This document shows positions 1 to 9,706 of a stretch of DNA of 43,182 bases, piece after piece. Every line of letters begins with the position of its first letter. Positions within the stretch are counted from its first letter, which is position 1. Both the position numbers and the translations under genes were made by a program. Under the pieces are notes generated by a model. That model worked only from the letters and a program-made list of their open reading frames with translations, did no database searches and was not told the DNA's origin. The stretch comes from Phytophthora quininea (lineage: Eukaryota; Oomycota; Peronosporomycetes; Peronosporales; Peronosporaceae): NCBI GenBank assembly GCA_011947345.1, contig JAAVTG010000886.1, forward strand, positions 1 to 43,182. Reading direction: 5' to 3'.

Positions 1-1
1 A

Positions 2-1005
2 ACAGCAGATGCAACAACAAGCACTGACTTTGTTAGCCATTTTCGAGGGAGTCCTGAACAGCAAGCATTGCTGAACGGTCTGGCCGTCCGGGATCGGAAG
101 ACCTACGCTGGATCAGCTTCTGGGGGCTTTGTTTGCAAGAAAGTATGCTGCAAGCCCTATGATACAAATGCTAGCGATTACCCGTCGATTCTTCACGATC
201 TATTGGAGGACACCGTCGTACAACCTCACTCGTCTAGTAACTGCGGTAGGACTTGGAGCGATATTTGGCCTGCTACTCGCTTCGAGTGATTACAGCTCGT
301 ACCCAGGGATTAACTCGGCGGTGGGTGTGATTTTGATGACAACGTTGTATCTCGGAAACATTTCAGCGGTGGTGTATTGTACTGCTCAAGAAAAGGCCGT
401 CTTTAATCGCGAGCGGAAGGCACAAATGTATCATTCCATGTGGTATTTCGTGGGCTCTACCGTTGTGGAGATCCCGTACGCGTTCTCGATCGGCTTTCTT
501 TTCTCGGCCATCTTCTATCCACTGATGGGGTTCACATCATTTACCACTGGTCTACTGTACTGGATCAACATTTCGCTCTTCGTGCTGCTGGAGACGTATC
601 TCGGACAGCTGCTGGTGTACGCCTTACCGACCGTCGAGCTGGCTACTATCGTTGGGGTTCTTGTCAACTCACTGTTCTTACTGTTTTCTGGCTTTAACCC
701 CCAGCCAGCTCCATCCCGACGATGTACAAGTGGTGCTACTACCTCTCTCCTCATCGATACTTGCTGTCCATTCTTGTGGCTCTGCTGTTCGGCAACTGCG
801 AAGACGTAGACATGAGCTCTCAGATCGGTTGCCACCCTTGAAAAGCACACCATTGGCCATTGGCCAGACAACCGTCAAGGACTATGTGGAGCAAGTCTAC
901 GGGATGCACTTCGACGACGTTTGGAGGGATTTTGGCTGCGTCCTTGTGATCATCGCAGTCCTCCGAGTTTTGGCGCTATTATCTCTCGCGTTCTTGAATT
1001 ATTAG
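2..1005 (+). pseudogene. PDR-type ABC transporter, C-terminal part, frameshifted
   Basis: This is the last third of a full-size ABCG/PDR multidrug exporter; the rest lies left of the window. The first reading frame gives a stretch with the phrase DFVSHFRGSPEQQALLNG, then the second gives FFTIYWRTPSYNLTR followed by about five hydrophobic membrane segments, then a third frame gives MYKWCYYLSPHRY and a fourth the C-terminal helix ending VLALLSLAFLNY. These phrases are typical of oomycete PDR transporters. The coding path changes frame near base 89, in the C run at 698-702 and in the C run at 835-837. The last two fit loss of one C each; the first fits an extra base. It is either a young pseudogene or a gene damaged by sequencing errors. 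Family assignment is firm; activity cannot be judged. Confidence 0.85.
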
Positions 1006-1283
1006 AATGCGATGGTGATAAAGAAGACTGAACTACACGTGCGTGGTATTGAGCGATTATGCACATATTATGTGGTGCGCATTATCGTGGATACGAGCAC
1101 TCGAAACATTCTCGAGGCTGGCTGCGATATCCACTTTCCAATTGTCTCTTCAGAGCTCGACATTGAACGGAAGTTCTAACACTGGCAATGAATGATTTCG
1201 GGATCGGGGGCCGAACAACAAGCAACCGAGCGATCGACTTGGTAGTTAACTTGTCGGATTATCGAAGAAGAAGAAAGGGTTGT
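1006..1283. other. Intergenic, no feature seen
   Basis: Spacer between the transporter stop and the retrotransposon remnant. No open frame of coding character and no repeat was recognised. Confidence 0.5.
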
Positions 1284-2057
1284 CTATTTAACCTTAGTTA
1301 TTAGCCTCCCTGTATTTCCGCAGTCGTCGGAGCATCTTCGGCTCCTCCTTCCGTGTGTGAGCCAACTCCTGGTGTGATACATCTTCCTGTTTAACCCCTC
1401 TTGCATGTTCTCGAAACTCGTCACACACATTTCCAATTGGAGACTAGGGATCCTCGAACTTGCTTTTATCCTTTCGAACTTTGCTGTTGCCGTCAGTTGC
1501 CGAATACATCTCTTCCAGATGTAATTCACTTGCTGCTCTGTGGTCCATACTTTTTGGGGGCACGACGCTGTTGCGAACTTGCCACAGCAGAGCAAATGCA
1601 ATGCTACAGCCTGCCCACCACATCCTTCGTGCTGCTCTCTCTAATTCCTCATTCCATTGTCCATAGTATTTCCCCATACACTGGCTGAAGTTTAGCGCGA
1701 TTTCCGGTGCGTTGCGCGTTGCTACATCTTCCTTGTACGTTGCAAGTACCCCATCTGACACTTCTTCGCCAGTCCAGTGCTGTAATTTTTTTCTTCCAAA
1801 ACGCTTTTGCTCTCGTGCATTCCCACATATGTGTGCTGCTGTATTTTCCTTGCTCACGCATCCGGTTCTGCAGGCATCCGTCTCCGCTCGTCCAGTCGTT
1901 GAAAAGAGGTCGCGTCAATCAACACTTTGCTATCACTGCATTTCTCGCTCAGAGCTTGATCTTGTAGTGGAAGGCGCAATATCCGTTCGGAAGCAATTCC
2001 CAGTCGATCCGGCAGCGCTTTCTGAGGAACTCGCATTGCCCTGACATTGCTCGTCAC
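1284..2057 (-). mobile_element. Non-LTR retrotransposon 3' remnant (zf-RVT region)
   Basis: Several overlapping reverse-strand frames together resemble the C-terminal tail of a LINE-type reverse transcriptase. One frame has a THMWECTRAKAFWKK motif, matching the His-x3-Cys and following aromatic pattern of the reverse-transcriptase zinc-binding domain. A later frame has a Trp-rich helix with QWNEELERAARRMWW and WQVRN, also typical of these tails. The frame changes at least twice and there are stops, so it is dead. No reverse-transcriptase core, endonuclease or poly-A tail was found, so this is a 5'-truncated fragment of roughly 0.8 kb. It lies directly downstream of the broken transporter. Confidence 0.65.
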
Positions 2058-2208
2058 TGTGTCGATTCCTCGTGTCTCTTCAAGAGAGACAACGGATCCC
2101 TTCTCAGCGATCTCAGGACGAAGCGAAAGCAGGCCCCAAAGTCTTCACTGCTCCGCCGTCCGTTTTTATCGACGGCATTTCCAGCCTTGCAATTCCTTGG
2201 AGACGTCG

Positions 2209-2483
2209 ATGGCCAAGCTCTTCGAGAGGAACCCTCGCAACGTGCGGTGCGTGTATCGACTCTAAAGCTAGAGTTGTGGAGCCCCTCCATTGACGGCGAT
2301 GTTTCTGTGGTCACCAGTATCGCGTCGTGGGCGATGGCGCTCGCACTGGCTGGTGCCTGGTACCAATATGACAAGAAGAAGGCGCGCGAGTTTTCCGACA
2401 AGGAGCTAAGCAACTGGAACGACGCCGTGCTACGCATGCATCCGCAGAAGGCCAAGAAGAGCAAGAAGAGTGACGACCAATAA
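2209..2483 (+). CDS. Small single-pass membrane protein, two exons
   Basis: Exon 1 is 2209-2246 and exon 2 is 2318-2483, with a GT-AG intron of 71 nt (2247-2317) in phase 2. The spliced product is 67 aa: a short basic N-terminus (MAKLFERNPRNVR), one membrane helix beginning IASWAMALALAGAWY, then a charged tail with a lysine-rich end (KAKKSKKSDDQ). The exon sum is a multiple of three and the frame is clean. An unspliced reading from 2187 gives a longer N-terminus that looks non-coding, so I prefer the spliced model. Small size, one helix and basic flanks would suit a mitochondrial inner-membrane or ER subunit, but no family is recognised. A similar gene follows 219 nt downstream. Confidence 0.6.
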
Positions 2484-2701
2484 GCCCACAGAATGCAGTC
2501 TTGCGGTCCTTCCTTCCTTCGCTGCTGTTCCTTTCAGCCGTGCAGCTTTGGTGGGTTCTTCTGAGCCCGGTCCCAAGCCGAGACAAGTCCTTCGTCTCCT
2601 TTCTCCTGCTGCCGTTGCTTTGCTCTGGACTGTGAGCGATCACTTCACAAACAGCTCGGTCGACCGCACTTGACGCCTTTTGTAGCAGCAACAAAAAGAA
2701 A

Positions 2702-2955
2702 ATGACGACGCCGTTCGAGAACCCCAGCAAGATCGCCAACAACGTCAAGAGCGGCAAGTGGACGTAAGTGGGCAGGAGTAGACTGCAGCACACTGTGTAG
2801 ACCTAACTGTGTGTCATGTTGGATATATCGGTAGCACTCCTCTGCTGGTCGCCGCCGGCGTCGGCGCTGCGGCCTGGTACATGGTGTCGTCGCGCGACCA
2901 CAAGCCCGTCTCGCCCGACCGCGACCCGCGTGCGCCGCCGTCCAAGATGAAGTAA
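2702..2955 (+). CDS. Small single-pass membrane protein, two exons
   Basis: Exon 1 is 2702-2763 and exon 2 is 2835-2955; the 71-nt intron (2764-2834) has a GTAAGT donor and a TAG acceptor and is in phase 2. The 60-aa product has an N-terminal segment MTTPFENPSKIANNVKSGKW, one glycine/alanine-rich helix starting TTPLLVAAGVGAAAWYM, and a Pro/Asp/Arg-rich tail ending SKMK. Exon 2 has strongly G/C-ending codons, which supports real coding. The gene shares size, membrane topology, intron length and intron phase with its neighbour at 2209, with the intron just before the membrane helix in both. Function unknown. No part is long enough to stand out without splicing. Confidence 0.65.
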
Positions 2956-2997
2956 AGAGGGATACATGCAGCCCGCTTCGTGCTCTCTGGAACGTAA

Positions 2998-3213
2998 GAT
3001 TCAATTGCAACCCTCACATTCTTCGCCGAGGATTGCTTCAACGGCGTCAATAGCTGGTCTGCATTGTCTAGACGGCGAAATGGGTTCGCTCGTCTTGGAT
3101 ATCAGCCGAGCCCTGCGCAGAAGATCATGCACATGCTACACCAGTTCGAAGACGAAGACAGCGTCCTAGCAGCTCTGCACTACATGCTCAAGCGCTACAG
3201 TCTGGAGCGCTAA
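2998..3213 (+). other. Orphan open frame without usable start
   Basis: An open frame of 71 codons ends at a TAA at 3211. Its second half (PSPAQKIMHMLHQFEDEDSV, then ALHYMLKRYSLER) looks like an amphipathic helical C-terminus. There is no upstream in-frame ATG and the frame opens just after the stop of the preceding gene. It could be a 3' exon whose first exon I cannot place, a gene remnant, or chance. I could not build a GT-AG model that joins it to the ATG at 2966 in frame. Confidence 0.25.
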
Positions 3214-3604
3214 AGCATGGCGATCGAGGTGTCCTTGGGCTCCATTACGCTGGCCTCCATCTGTCCCTTCCGACCTTTCCGCAACCAATCACATCGTCTT
3301 ATTCCATGTAGCCATCGAGCCACATCGTGTATTCAGTTCGCATCAGTCAACGGTTGGGAGCATTGCAGCATTCCCGAGCGCTTGCCGTCGCATCCATCGC
3401 CCACCATGGGCACGTGCGTCCGCCCCTGCTTGGTGCTGCTCTCTGCTTGCACTCGCACATGCCAGAACCGACATCGTCAGCGAGCTGCACGACAACTCGG
3501 CCATTACAGCGCCCGACGCCCCCGCCAGTCTCAACTCGCAGCTCACGGACCTCGTCGGCACCATCGCCAACTTTACGCAGTTCAATGGCAATCTACAGCG
3601 CGCC
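3214..3604 (+). other. 5' region and likely signal-peptide segment of kinase 1
   Basis: The last part (about 3400-3604) codes for a signal-peptide-like hydrophobic core ending LALAHA and then the start of the ectodomain, but in a frame without ATG. ATGs lie at 3327 and 3406 in the other two frames. The rest (3214-3326) shows no clear gene. Confidence 0.45.
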
Positions 3605-5395
3605 ATGCTCTGGAGTGCCGGCTGGGTGCGAGCCAATTCCGCCTCTTCAACGTCTTCGTCGGGCTCCTCCTCGACCCAGTACATGCAGATCTACGTGCTC
3701 TGCGGCCGCACCATGAGCGACGTGTTCCAGACCGCAGACGCCATCCAAGGCGACGACTGTCCGCTCAAGACGTGCAAGAGCAACGTCATCCTGTACACCA
3801 ACTCGAGCTGCAGCACCGACTCTGTGGAGAGCCAAACGCTGTGCGCAGTGGCGCCGTCGGATTCGTCGTCGGCTCTGGAAGCCAAGGACGGTCCGATGTG
3901 GTCCATGGACGGCCAGATCGACGACACGTTCGACCCGCAGTTGTTCCAGTACAGTGAACAGACGTCCAGCAACAACAGTATCTTCATGTTGACGCAGGAA
4001 GCGTCCTGGACCATGTCGGACGACACGTGTCCGAACGCGGCGCAGTTCATCGCTCCGTGTCGACAGGTGACGTCGGCAGATGTGGACGAGAACGCCCAAG
4101 AACGACTCTGGTGTGAACCGGAGATAGAGTTGGGCGTCCAGTTGTGGGTAAATGAAGCGTATACCGAGATGCAGGGGACGACAGAGTCCGAGTCTAAGTC
4201 CTCGGAGGTGTCGCTCACGGTTGCCATCACCCTGGCGGTGCTGCTGGCGGTCTTCGTGCTGGCAGCGGTGGTGATGTTCTTCCTGCTGCGGCGAGCCAAG
4301 CACTGGCAGAAGGACGGACTGCACGCCAACGAACATCAGAACACGTTCTTCGTTCGAGCCGACCGTGCGCGGCTCGACAACATGGCCAACGTGTCGAACA
4401 ACGGGCCGGTCATGACCTTGGAAAATGCTGCTCATATCGAAGCGGTGAATGAGGATTTCCGTCAGCGATCGCCAGTCCTCGCAGCGTTCTGCGACGACCA
4501 AGAGCTGATGCTGAAGAGGATAACCTTTGCCGGCATTATTTATCGTAAACAGATCGCAAGCGGACCGAACGGCGAGGTCTGGCGAGGAGAGTACGAAGGC
4601 CAGCACGTCGCGATCAAGTGCACGATCGCAGCGAGCGCTACGCAAACGAACTCGAGTCGAGACTCTGCGCTGATCGGCGACAAAGAGCTCAATGCGTTGG
4701 AAAAGTTCACCAAAGAGATCCGCATGGCCGCCTTCTTGGACCACCCGAACATCGTCCACTTCGTCGGTCTGTCGTGGCGAACATTACCGGAACTCTGTAT
4801 GGTATCGGAGTTTGTTGCGCGTGGGGACTTGGCGCGCTTCTTAGCACGGCCAGAGAGCAAGAGACTCACTTGGAAAGAGGAGAAGCTGCCGATCGCAGCC
4901 GACGTCTCGAATGCGCTGGTGTATCTGCACTCGCTGTCGCCTGTGATGCTGCATCGTGATCTTAAATCCATGAATGTCCTTCTGACCGAAGACTTGCAGG
5001 CCAAGGTGAGTGACTTTGGCCTCAGTCGCGAAACAAATTTCGAAGAGACGATGACGAGCGGCGTCGGCACGTTGCTCTGGACTGCGCCGGAGGTTCTGCG
5101 GGGCGAGCGGTACTCGGAGAAGGCCGACATTTACTCGTTCGGCGTCATCCTGTCGGAACTGGACACTTGTCTGCCGCCGTACAGCTCCAGCCAAAGCCGC
5201 AGGGGCAAGACGAAGAACGACATGGACTGGGTGCCGCTCATCGCCAGCGGCCGAGCGTCGCCCTCGTTCCGGTCAGACTGTCCGAAGGCCGTTCGCGAAC
5301 TCGCCGCCAAATGTCTCGACCACAACCCCGACAAGCGGCCGCCGGCCATGCAGATCGTGTACATGCTGCGGTCCAAGATCCCGCTCACGTTGTAA
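3605..5395 (+). CDS. Membrane-anchored TKL-type kinase 1 (catalytically complete)
   Basis: The 596-aa frame has a Ser/Thr/Cys-rich ectodomain (residues 1-200), one membrane helix (about 203-228) with a basic stop-transfer end, a cytosolic linker and a tyrosine-kinase-like domain. The glycine loop is at 319-325, the VAIK lysine at 338, HRDLK at 450-454, DFG at 470-472 and APE at 494-496, so catalysis is expected. The open frame continues upstream of ATG 3605 to about 3460 with ectodomain-like sequence (LHDNSAITAPDAP). Just before that, other frames encode a hydrophobic signal-peptide-like stretch, with an ATG at 3406 in a good context and another at 3327. The true start is probably there, separated by a one-base frame error, so 3605 is a minimum. 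First of four related kinase genes. Confidence 0.85.
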   Translation: MLWSAGWVRANSASSTSSSGSSSTQYMQIYVLCGRTMSDVFQTADAIQGDDCPLKTCKSNVILYTNSSCSTDSVESQTLCAVAPSDSSSALEAKDGPMWSMDGQIDDTFDPQLFQYSEQTSSNNSIFMLTQEASWTMSDDTCPNAAQFIAPCRQVTSADVDENAQERLWCEPEIELGVQLWVNEAYTEMQGTTESESKSSEVSLTVAITLAVLLAVFVLAAVVMFFLLRRAKHWQKDGLHANEHQNTFFVRADRARLDNMANVSNNGPVMTLENAAHIEAVNEDFRQRSPVLAAFCDDQELMLKRITFAGIIYRKQIASGPNGEVWRGEYEGQHVAIKCTIAASATQTNSSRDSALIGDKELNALEKFTKEIRMAAFLDHPNIVHFVGLSWRTLPELCMVSEFVARGDLARFLARPESKRLTWKEEKLPIAADVSNALVYLHSLSPVMLHRDLKSMNVLLTEDLQAKVSDFGLSRETNFEETMTSGVGTLLWTAPEVLRGERYSEKADIYSFGVILSELDTCLPPYSSSQSRRGKTKNDMDWVPLIASGRASPSFRSDCPKAVRELAAKCLDHNPDKRPPAMQIVYMLRSKIPLTL

Positions 5396-5965
5396 AATCA
5401 CTCTGCTGTCGAGACAGCGAGTATAGTTAAAAGCCTGGAAATATGACCGAGTGTTGCTTCACACCCAAGCGGACAAGTGTTCGTTGCCGTCGGAACGAAC
5501 GCGTTCAAGTCGAGCTGCTATGGTTCGTTTTTGGATGGCATCCTTGGAAAGCGGTTCGTCAGGGGCACTGCAGCCGATTGAATGGTGTTGCTACGGGAGC
5601 TATTGCCATGGTGTCGGCAAGAAACCTCATCGCTGGGGCCATTGCTTGCGTTTGGAACGGGCGTCGCAGCTTCTTGCGTTGGTTTTCAGCAGCTTGAAAC
5701 GGCAGGAAGTCAGGAAGTCCCATGGTAATGTGGTGAACGCAGCGCCCATGGGCGTCCAGCAAAGGCCGTTGCGGGCAGAGCCAGTCAAGTGAACACTTCC
5801 GCAGCCTCGCCTTGGGCGTGGTGACTGAAGTAGCACACGAGAAATCTGCATCATCGCACTCCACAAGAGACGCGAAAGCACGGCGTCCTAGACCATCCCA
5901 TAGGTTGGTACACAACCGACTGCGGTTGTTCCGGTGAGGCGGTAGCACAACCGAGAACACCGGGC
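5396..5965 (+). other. Spacer with possible ectodomain coding of kinase 2
   Basis: After the kinase 1 stop no continuous gene is visible. From about 5899 the frame of kinase 2 is already open and reads WYTTDCGCSGEAVAQ, which would suit the end of a Cys-containing ectodomain. More of the ectodomain may lie in this tract in other frames, but I could not reconstruct it with confidence. Confidence 0.3.
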
Positions 5966-7514
5966 ATGGCGAATGAGTTGGCGCCGGGACAATCCATGAG
6001 CTTTTCGCCGCCCTCAACCCCGGGCAGCTCGTCGTTCGAGACGGGCAACATCAGCAATAATTCTACGAGCGTGGGGCCTCAGCGAACCGTCCAAGCACCG
6101 CCGGATTCGTCTTCGTCACGCTCGGAGCGTCTTCATTGAGCGACGATGAACTTGGACTGGCGGTGGGTGGCGGGCTCATCTTACTGGTGGTCTGCAGCTT
6201 CCTCTTCGTCGGCCACAAACGTCGACGACGCATGGCGAAAAGCGTTCCCCGACTAGCGCCGAGACTGTCCGTCACTCTCCAGGATCTACAGGAGACGACC
6301 ATCGAATGTACGTGCTCGGAGAGACCTCGTTGTTTTCCCCACAGCTTTCGAGCGACTCGCGGTCGTTTAGCTTCGAACAACGAGACACAGCTAATGCAGA
6401 AGAGAACGAGACGTGGAACCATCCAGACGTGCGCGTCGTTCGCGTGTCCGTGAGTGAAATCTCGCTCGACGATTTGGTAGCGCGTAGCTCCAACAGTGAA
6501 GTCTATCGTGGACAGTATCGAGCACAAGTAGTGGCCGTCAAGAAGCCGCTTCCGCAGTGGCTCAGCAACCAGCACAATGTCAGCAACTTCTTCACACGAG
6601 TGAGACTACTAGCCTCCCCGCTCTCACACATCCAGGAATCGTGTCTTTGTAGGGGTCGCGTGGCGATCCCTCGCCTACGTGTGCATCCTGTCCGAGTTCA
6701 TGTCTGGTGGAGACCTTCGCTCGTTACTGAGTCGACGACAGCACCAAAAAGGAGCGGTCCGAGACGCTCTGGGCAAGCAGGGCTTTTGCCGACAAAAGGT
6801 ATATCTCGCCGCGCAGATTGCGAGTGCATTGGGCTTCCTACACGCTCAGGGACTTGTCCACGGCGCCGTGCGGTCTCGAAACATACTGCTCGACGAACAC
6901 CTCAACGCGAAGCTGACCGGCTTCAAGGCAGCGGTATCCAGCCGTTGGTCACGGCCCAGAGCAGTGCTAGCCACGGCGGTGCCATCTCTCCAGCCCCAGC
7001 CAAACTCTTGACCATGTCCATCGCGACAGGAGTGACGGATCGATACAAACGAGCACGCAGGCGACTCGACTGTCTCTGGAGTGCACCGGAAGTGCTTCGA
7101 GGGGAACGCACCAACTCTCGGACCGACGTCTTCTCGTTCGGGGTGGTGCTGTCCGAGCTGGACTCGCTGGCAGCTCCGTACGGCCACAGCAGCCGCTTCG
7201 GAGACCACAAGGCCCTGGACGAGCTGCTGGAGAAGGTGGCGGCGACGCACGAGCGCATCCGCTTCGCCAGCAGCAGACGACACCGACGACGGTCGTCGAC
7301 CCCGCCGGACGCGAATTCTCCGACCACGGCCGAGGTCGTGCGTCTAGGCAAGTCTTGCGTGGCGCTGGATCCGCTCGCACGCCCGACGGCCGCACAGGTA
7401 TCGGCCGAGCTGCACAAGATCTTGCAGTGCTCGAGCAGCGCCGACCCCACGCTTGGTCGTACGCGGAGGACGCCGTCGGTCCATAGCGTCCGGCAGTCCG
7501 TGCAAAACTCATAG
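5966..7514 (+). pseudogene. Membrane-anchored TKL-like pseudokinase 2, frameshifted
   Basis: Four frame segments together spell a receptor-like kinase: a Ser/Thr/Asn-rich extracellular part from ATG 5966 (NISNNST could be glycosylated), a membrane helix near 6160-6220 (GLAVGGGLILLVVCSFLFVG), the N-lobe with VAVKK near 6530, then SEFMSGGDL and the C-lobe with SAPEVLRGE near 7080. Breaks occur near 6130, near 6310, at the C run 6616-6619, at the T run 6646-6648 and near 6960. At least two fit loss of one base in a homopolymer. Independently of the breaks, HRD is replaced by HGA (VHGAVRSRN) and DFG by TGF, so the catalytic and metal-binding aspartates are gone while the ATP-contact lysine remains. 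It would be a pseudokinase even if the frame is intact in the real genome. Confidence 0.75.
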
Positions 7515-8143
7515 ATACTTTCTCCGACAGCTTCAAGTGCGTGGCGGGCCCGCGTAGCGCGGCGAAAAAGTATCGCGACATCAGAAGCAACACTTGTACT
7601 CGTCCTTTACCTTCTTGACGTGCAGGCGTTACCTCAGGTAATACCTGAGGTAGATCGCGGTCTGCACCGGCAAAAGAGTGCCTTGATTCTGAAAAATCCG
7701 GACCAGCACCTCCCACTCCAGTCTTGTCAGGCACGATCGGCGCCGCACTCCGAGTTGCATCAACAGCCAAAGTGTCGTTCATTGTGTCTGCGTTGGGCGG
7801 ACAATATCTTAGCTATCACGCGGCAAAAACACTCGAAAAGCTCTTGAGCTCCGTCGAGGTGACTCACCGCCAAGCGATCTTTCTGGTGCAGCAGATACTT
7901 TTCATCCAGCAGACTCAATGGCCTGGGCCTTGGCCTTGATAGACCTGGCAGAGAAACTTGCAGCTCAAGCTCTTCTTCCCCTCGACACCCACGAAGCCTC
8001 TTCTTTTGTCTCCTGCATTTCAGTATGGCGCCAGTCGCTCGATGGCTTCTTTATCCCAGGGCGTGTACCTTCACTATCCGAGACGGTGGTCATTCGCAAT
8101 TTGGTCGTCATTGCTGGCTGGTCAGCGGAGACCATCGGCGGCA
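7515..8143. other. Intergenic between kinases 2 and 3
   Basis: About 630 bp with no convincing gene. It contains the inverted repeat at 7630-7652. Open frames here lack coding character. The kinase 3 frame is open from 7958, but its first 62 codons do not resemble a signal peptide or ectodomain. Confidence 0.4.
7630..7652. repeat. 11-bp perfect inverted repeat
   Basis: TACCTCAGGTA, one spacer base, then TACCTGAGGTA. The arms are exact reverse complements and each is nearly self-complementary. It lies 115 bp after the kinase 2 stop and could form a hairpin in the transcript or be a dimeric binding site; there is no functional evidence. Confidence 0.6.
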
Positions 8144-9538
8144 ATGCGGGCCATGCGCGGGCTGCAGTCCTCCTCGTCGGGCTTCGACTACATCTACCTC
8201 GTCCCCATCATCGGCGGGGCGCTGGTGCTGCTGCTGCTCATCTACTGCCTCGTCCGCTGCAGCCGCCGGCGCCGCAAATCCTCACACGACTTCGAGACGC
8301 CGCCGATCCGCCACGACGGGGTCGCCATCGACACAGGTCAGCCCGTCGTGTCCCCCATGGACCCGTCCGCCAGCTTCTCCAGCTTCCGAGACACCGATCC
8401 CAGCAAGACCGTGTGGCTCAGCGGCAGCGGCCGCACGGTCAACTCGGCCAACTCCAGTCGCAACGTGGACGCGTCCACTACCGCCGACTTTGTGCTGGAC
8501 GCGACCCAGAAGGACGAGCTCTTCCAGATCCTGCACCACGACGCCGCTCTCGCCACACAGCGACTGGCAGTGGACAAGATCGCCTTTGAAAAGGTGCTGG
8601 GCGAGCACGCCACTAGGCAAACCTGGCTGTGCCAGTTCGAAGGCGACGAGATCGTCGTCAAGAGACTCAGTCCACCACCGGACCAGAGCAGCGTCTTCCC
8701 GAAGCTCATGAACTTTGTACAGGAAATCCAACTGGCTGCGTCCTTGGAGCACCCCAACGTGGCCAAGTTCCTGGGCGTGGCGTGGAGGAAGAGCCTAAAG
8801 TCGCTCTGCTACGTGGTGGAGTATCTCCCACGAGGAGACTTGGCGTCGTTCTTACGGCGGAATCGCAAGCGGAAAATGCAGCAGATGCACCAGACGTCGT
8901 CGTCGACGATCTCCGACAGCTCGGGATCGACCGGATCCTCAAAGGTATTGACGTCGGGGCCGCCATCGCTGCAGAGCTCCGGGTCAGGCTTCTCGCTGGC
9001 CAGTTGGCTGGACGACAAAGTGCCGCTCGCCATCGGCGTGGCACGCGCTCTCGTGTATCTGCACTCTCGACGACCGCAACCAATCGCTTACCGAGTGATT
9101 CGAGCCAGGAAAGTGGCGCTGAGCGACCGGTACGAGCCCAAACTCACGGACTTGACGCCTGCGGTGGGTGGGTCTCCTCCACCAGACCAAGAAGCGCTGG
9201 CTGCCGGTGTTGGCGACGTGTTTTGGTCGGCGCCAGAGCTGCTGACGGGAGGATCCCCCACCCTCGCCAGCGATATTTATGCGTTCGGCGTGCTCATGGC
9301 CGAGCTCGACTCGGAGGCCAGGAGACCGTACCACAATGCGCGGGACTTGCGCTCTGGAGAGAAGCTGCGCGCTTTTCAGGTGCTGAACCTCGTGGCCAGC
9401 GACCAGCTGAGACCTCAATTCGCTTCGAGCTGTCCGCGCGAGATCCATGAACTGGCAACGTCTTGCTTGCAACAGAACCCTCTGCAGCGTCCTACGGCTC
9501 GCGAAGTGCTCAAGAGCCTGGAAACCTGCAAGCCATGA
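8144..9538 (+). CDS. Membrane-anchored TKL-like pseudokinase 3
   Basis: From ATG 8144 the product is 464 aa. The N-terminus is short (MRAMRGLQSSSSGFD), followed at once by a membrane helix (YLVPIIGGALVLLLLIYCLV) and a basic anchor, so there is almost no ectodomain, as in kinase 4. After a Ser-rich linker comes an unbroken TKL fold: degenerate glycine loop (VLGEHATRQTW), VVKR lysine, EYLPRGDLASFL, and SAPELL in the C-lobe. HRDLK has become YRVIRARK and DFG has become DLT, so the catalytic aspartate is missing and phosphotransfer is unlikely. A Ser-rich insert separates the lobes. The frame is open from 7958, but the later ATG fits the family better. A role as scaffold or decoy partner of kinases 1 and 4 is inference. 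Confidence 0.8.
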   Translation: MRAMRGLQSSSSGFDYIYLVPIIGGALVLLLLIYCLVRCSRRRRKSSHDFETPPIRHDGVAIDTGQPVVSPMDPSASFSSFRDTDPSKTVWLSGSGRTVNSANSSRNVDASTTADFVLDATQKDELFQILHHDAALATQRLAVDKIAFEKVLGEHATRQTWLCQFEGDEIVVKRLSPPPDQSSVFPKLMNFVQEIQLAASLEHPNVAKFLGVAWRKSLKSLCYVVEYLPRGDLASFLRRNRKRKMQQMHQTSSSTISDSSGSTGSSKVLTSGPPSLQSSGSGFSLASWLDDKVPLAIGVARALVYLHSRRPQPIAYRVIRARKVALSDRYEPKLTDLTPAVGGSPPPDQEALAAGVGDVFWSAPELLTGGSPTLASDIYAFGVLMAELDSEARRPYHNARDLRSGEKLRAFQVLNLVASDQLRPQFASSCPREIHELATSCLQQNPLQRPTAREVLKSLETCKP

Positions 9539-9706
9539 CTGTGGAATACTGTGAACATTGTTGCGAGCAGATCAACGTGTAGGACTACAAGGGAAGAACT
9601 TAATTACAAGAGTTTCGCTACGGCTATACTACGTGGTAAGTGTCTCGTGACGTGCGTGGAGAGAGTTCTCTACTCTGCACGCTCGGCACGGATAGTGTGG
9701 CGCTTT

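Noticed and set aside
3647..4759. 370-codon reverse ORF opposite kinase 1
   Set aside because: It is an antisense shadow of a GC-rich kinase gene; its sequence is Arg/His/Val-rich and has no domain.
6967..7782. 271-codon reverse ORF across the end of kinase 2
   Set aside because: Composition is Arg/Ala/Ser-rich shadow coding; the forward kinase C-lobe explains the openness.
8629..9450. 273-codon forward ORF inside kinase 3
   Set aside because: Out of frame with a clear kinase fold; no domain of its own.
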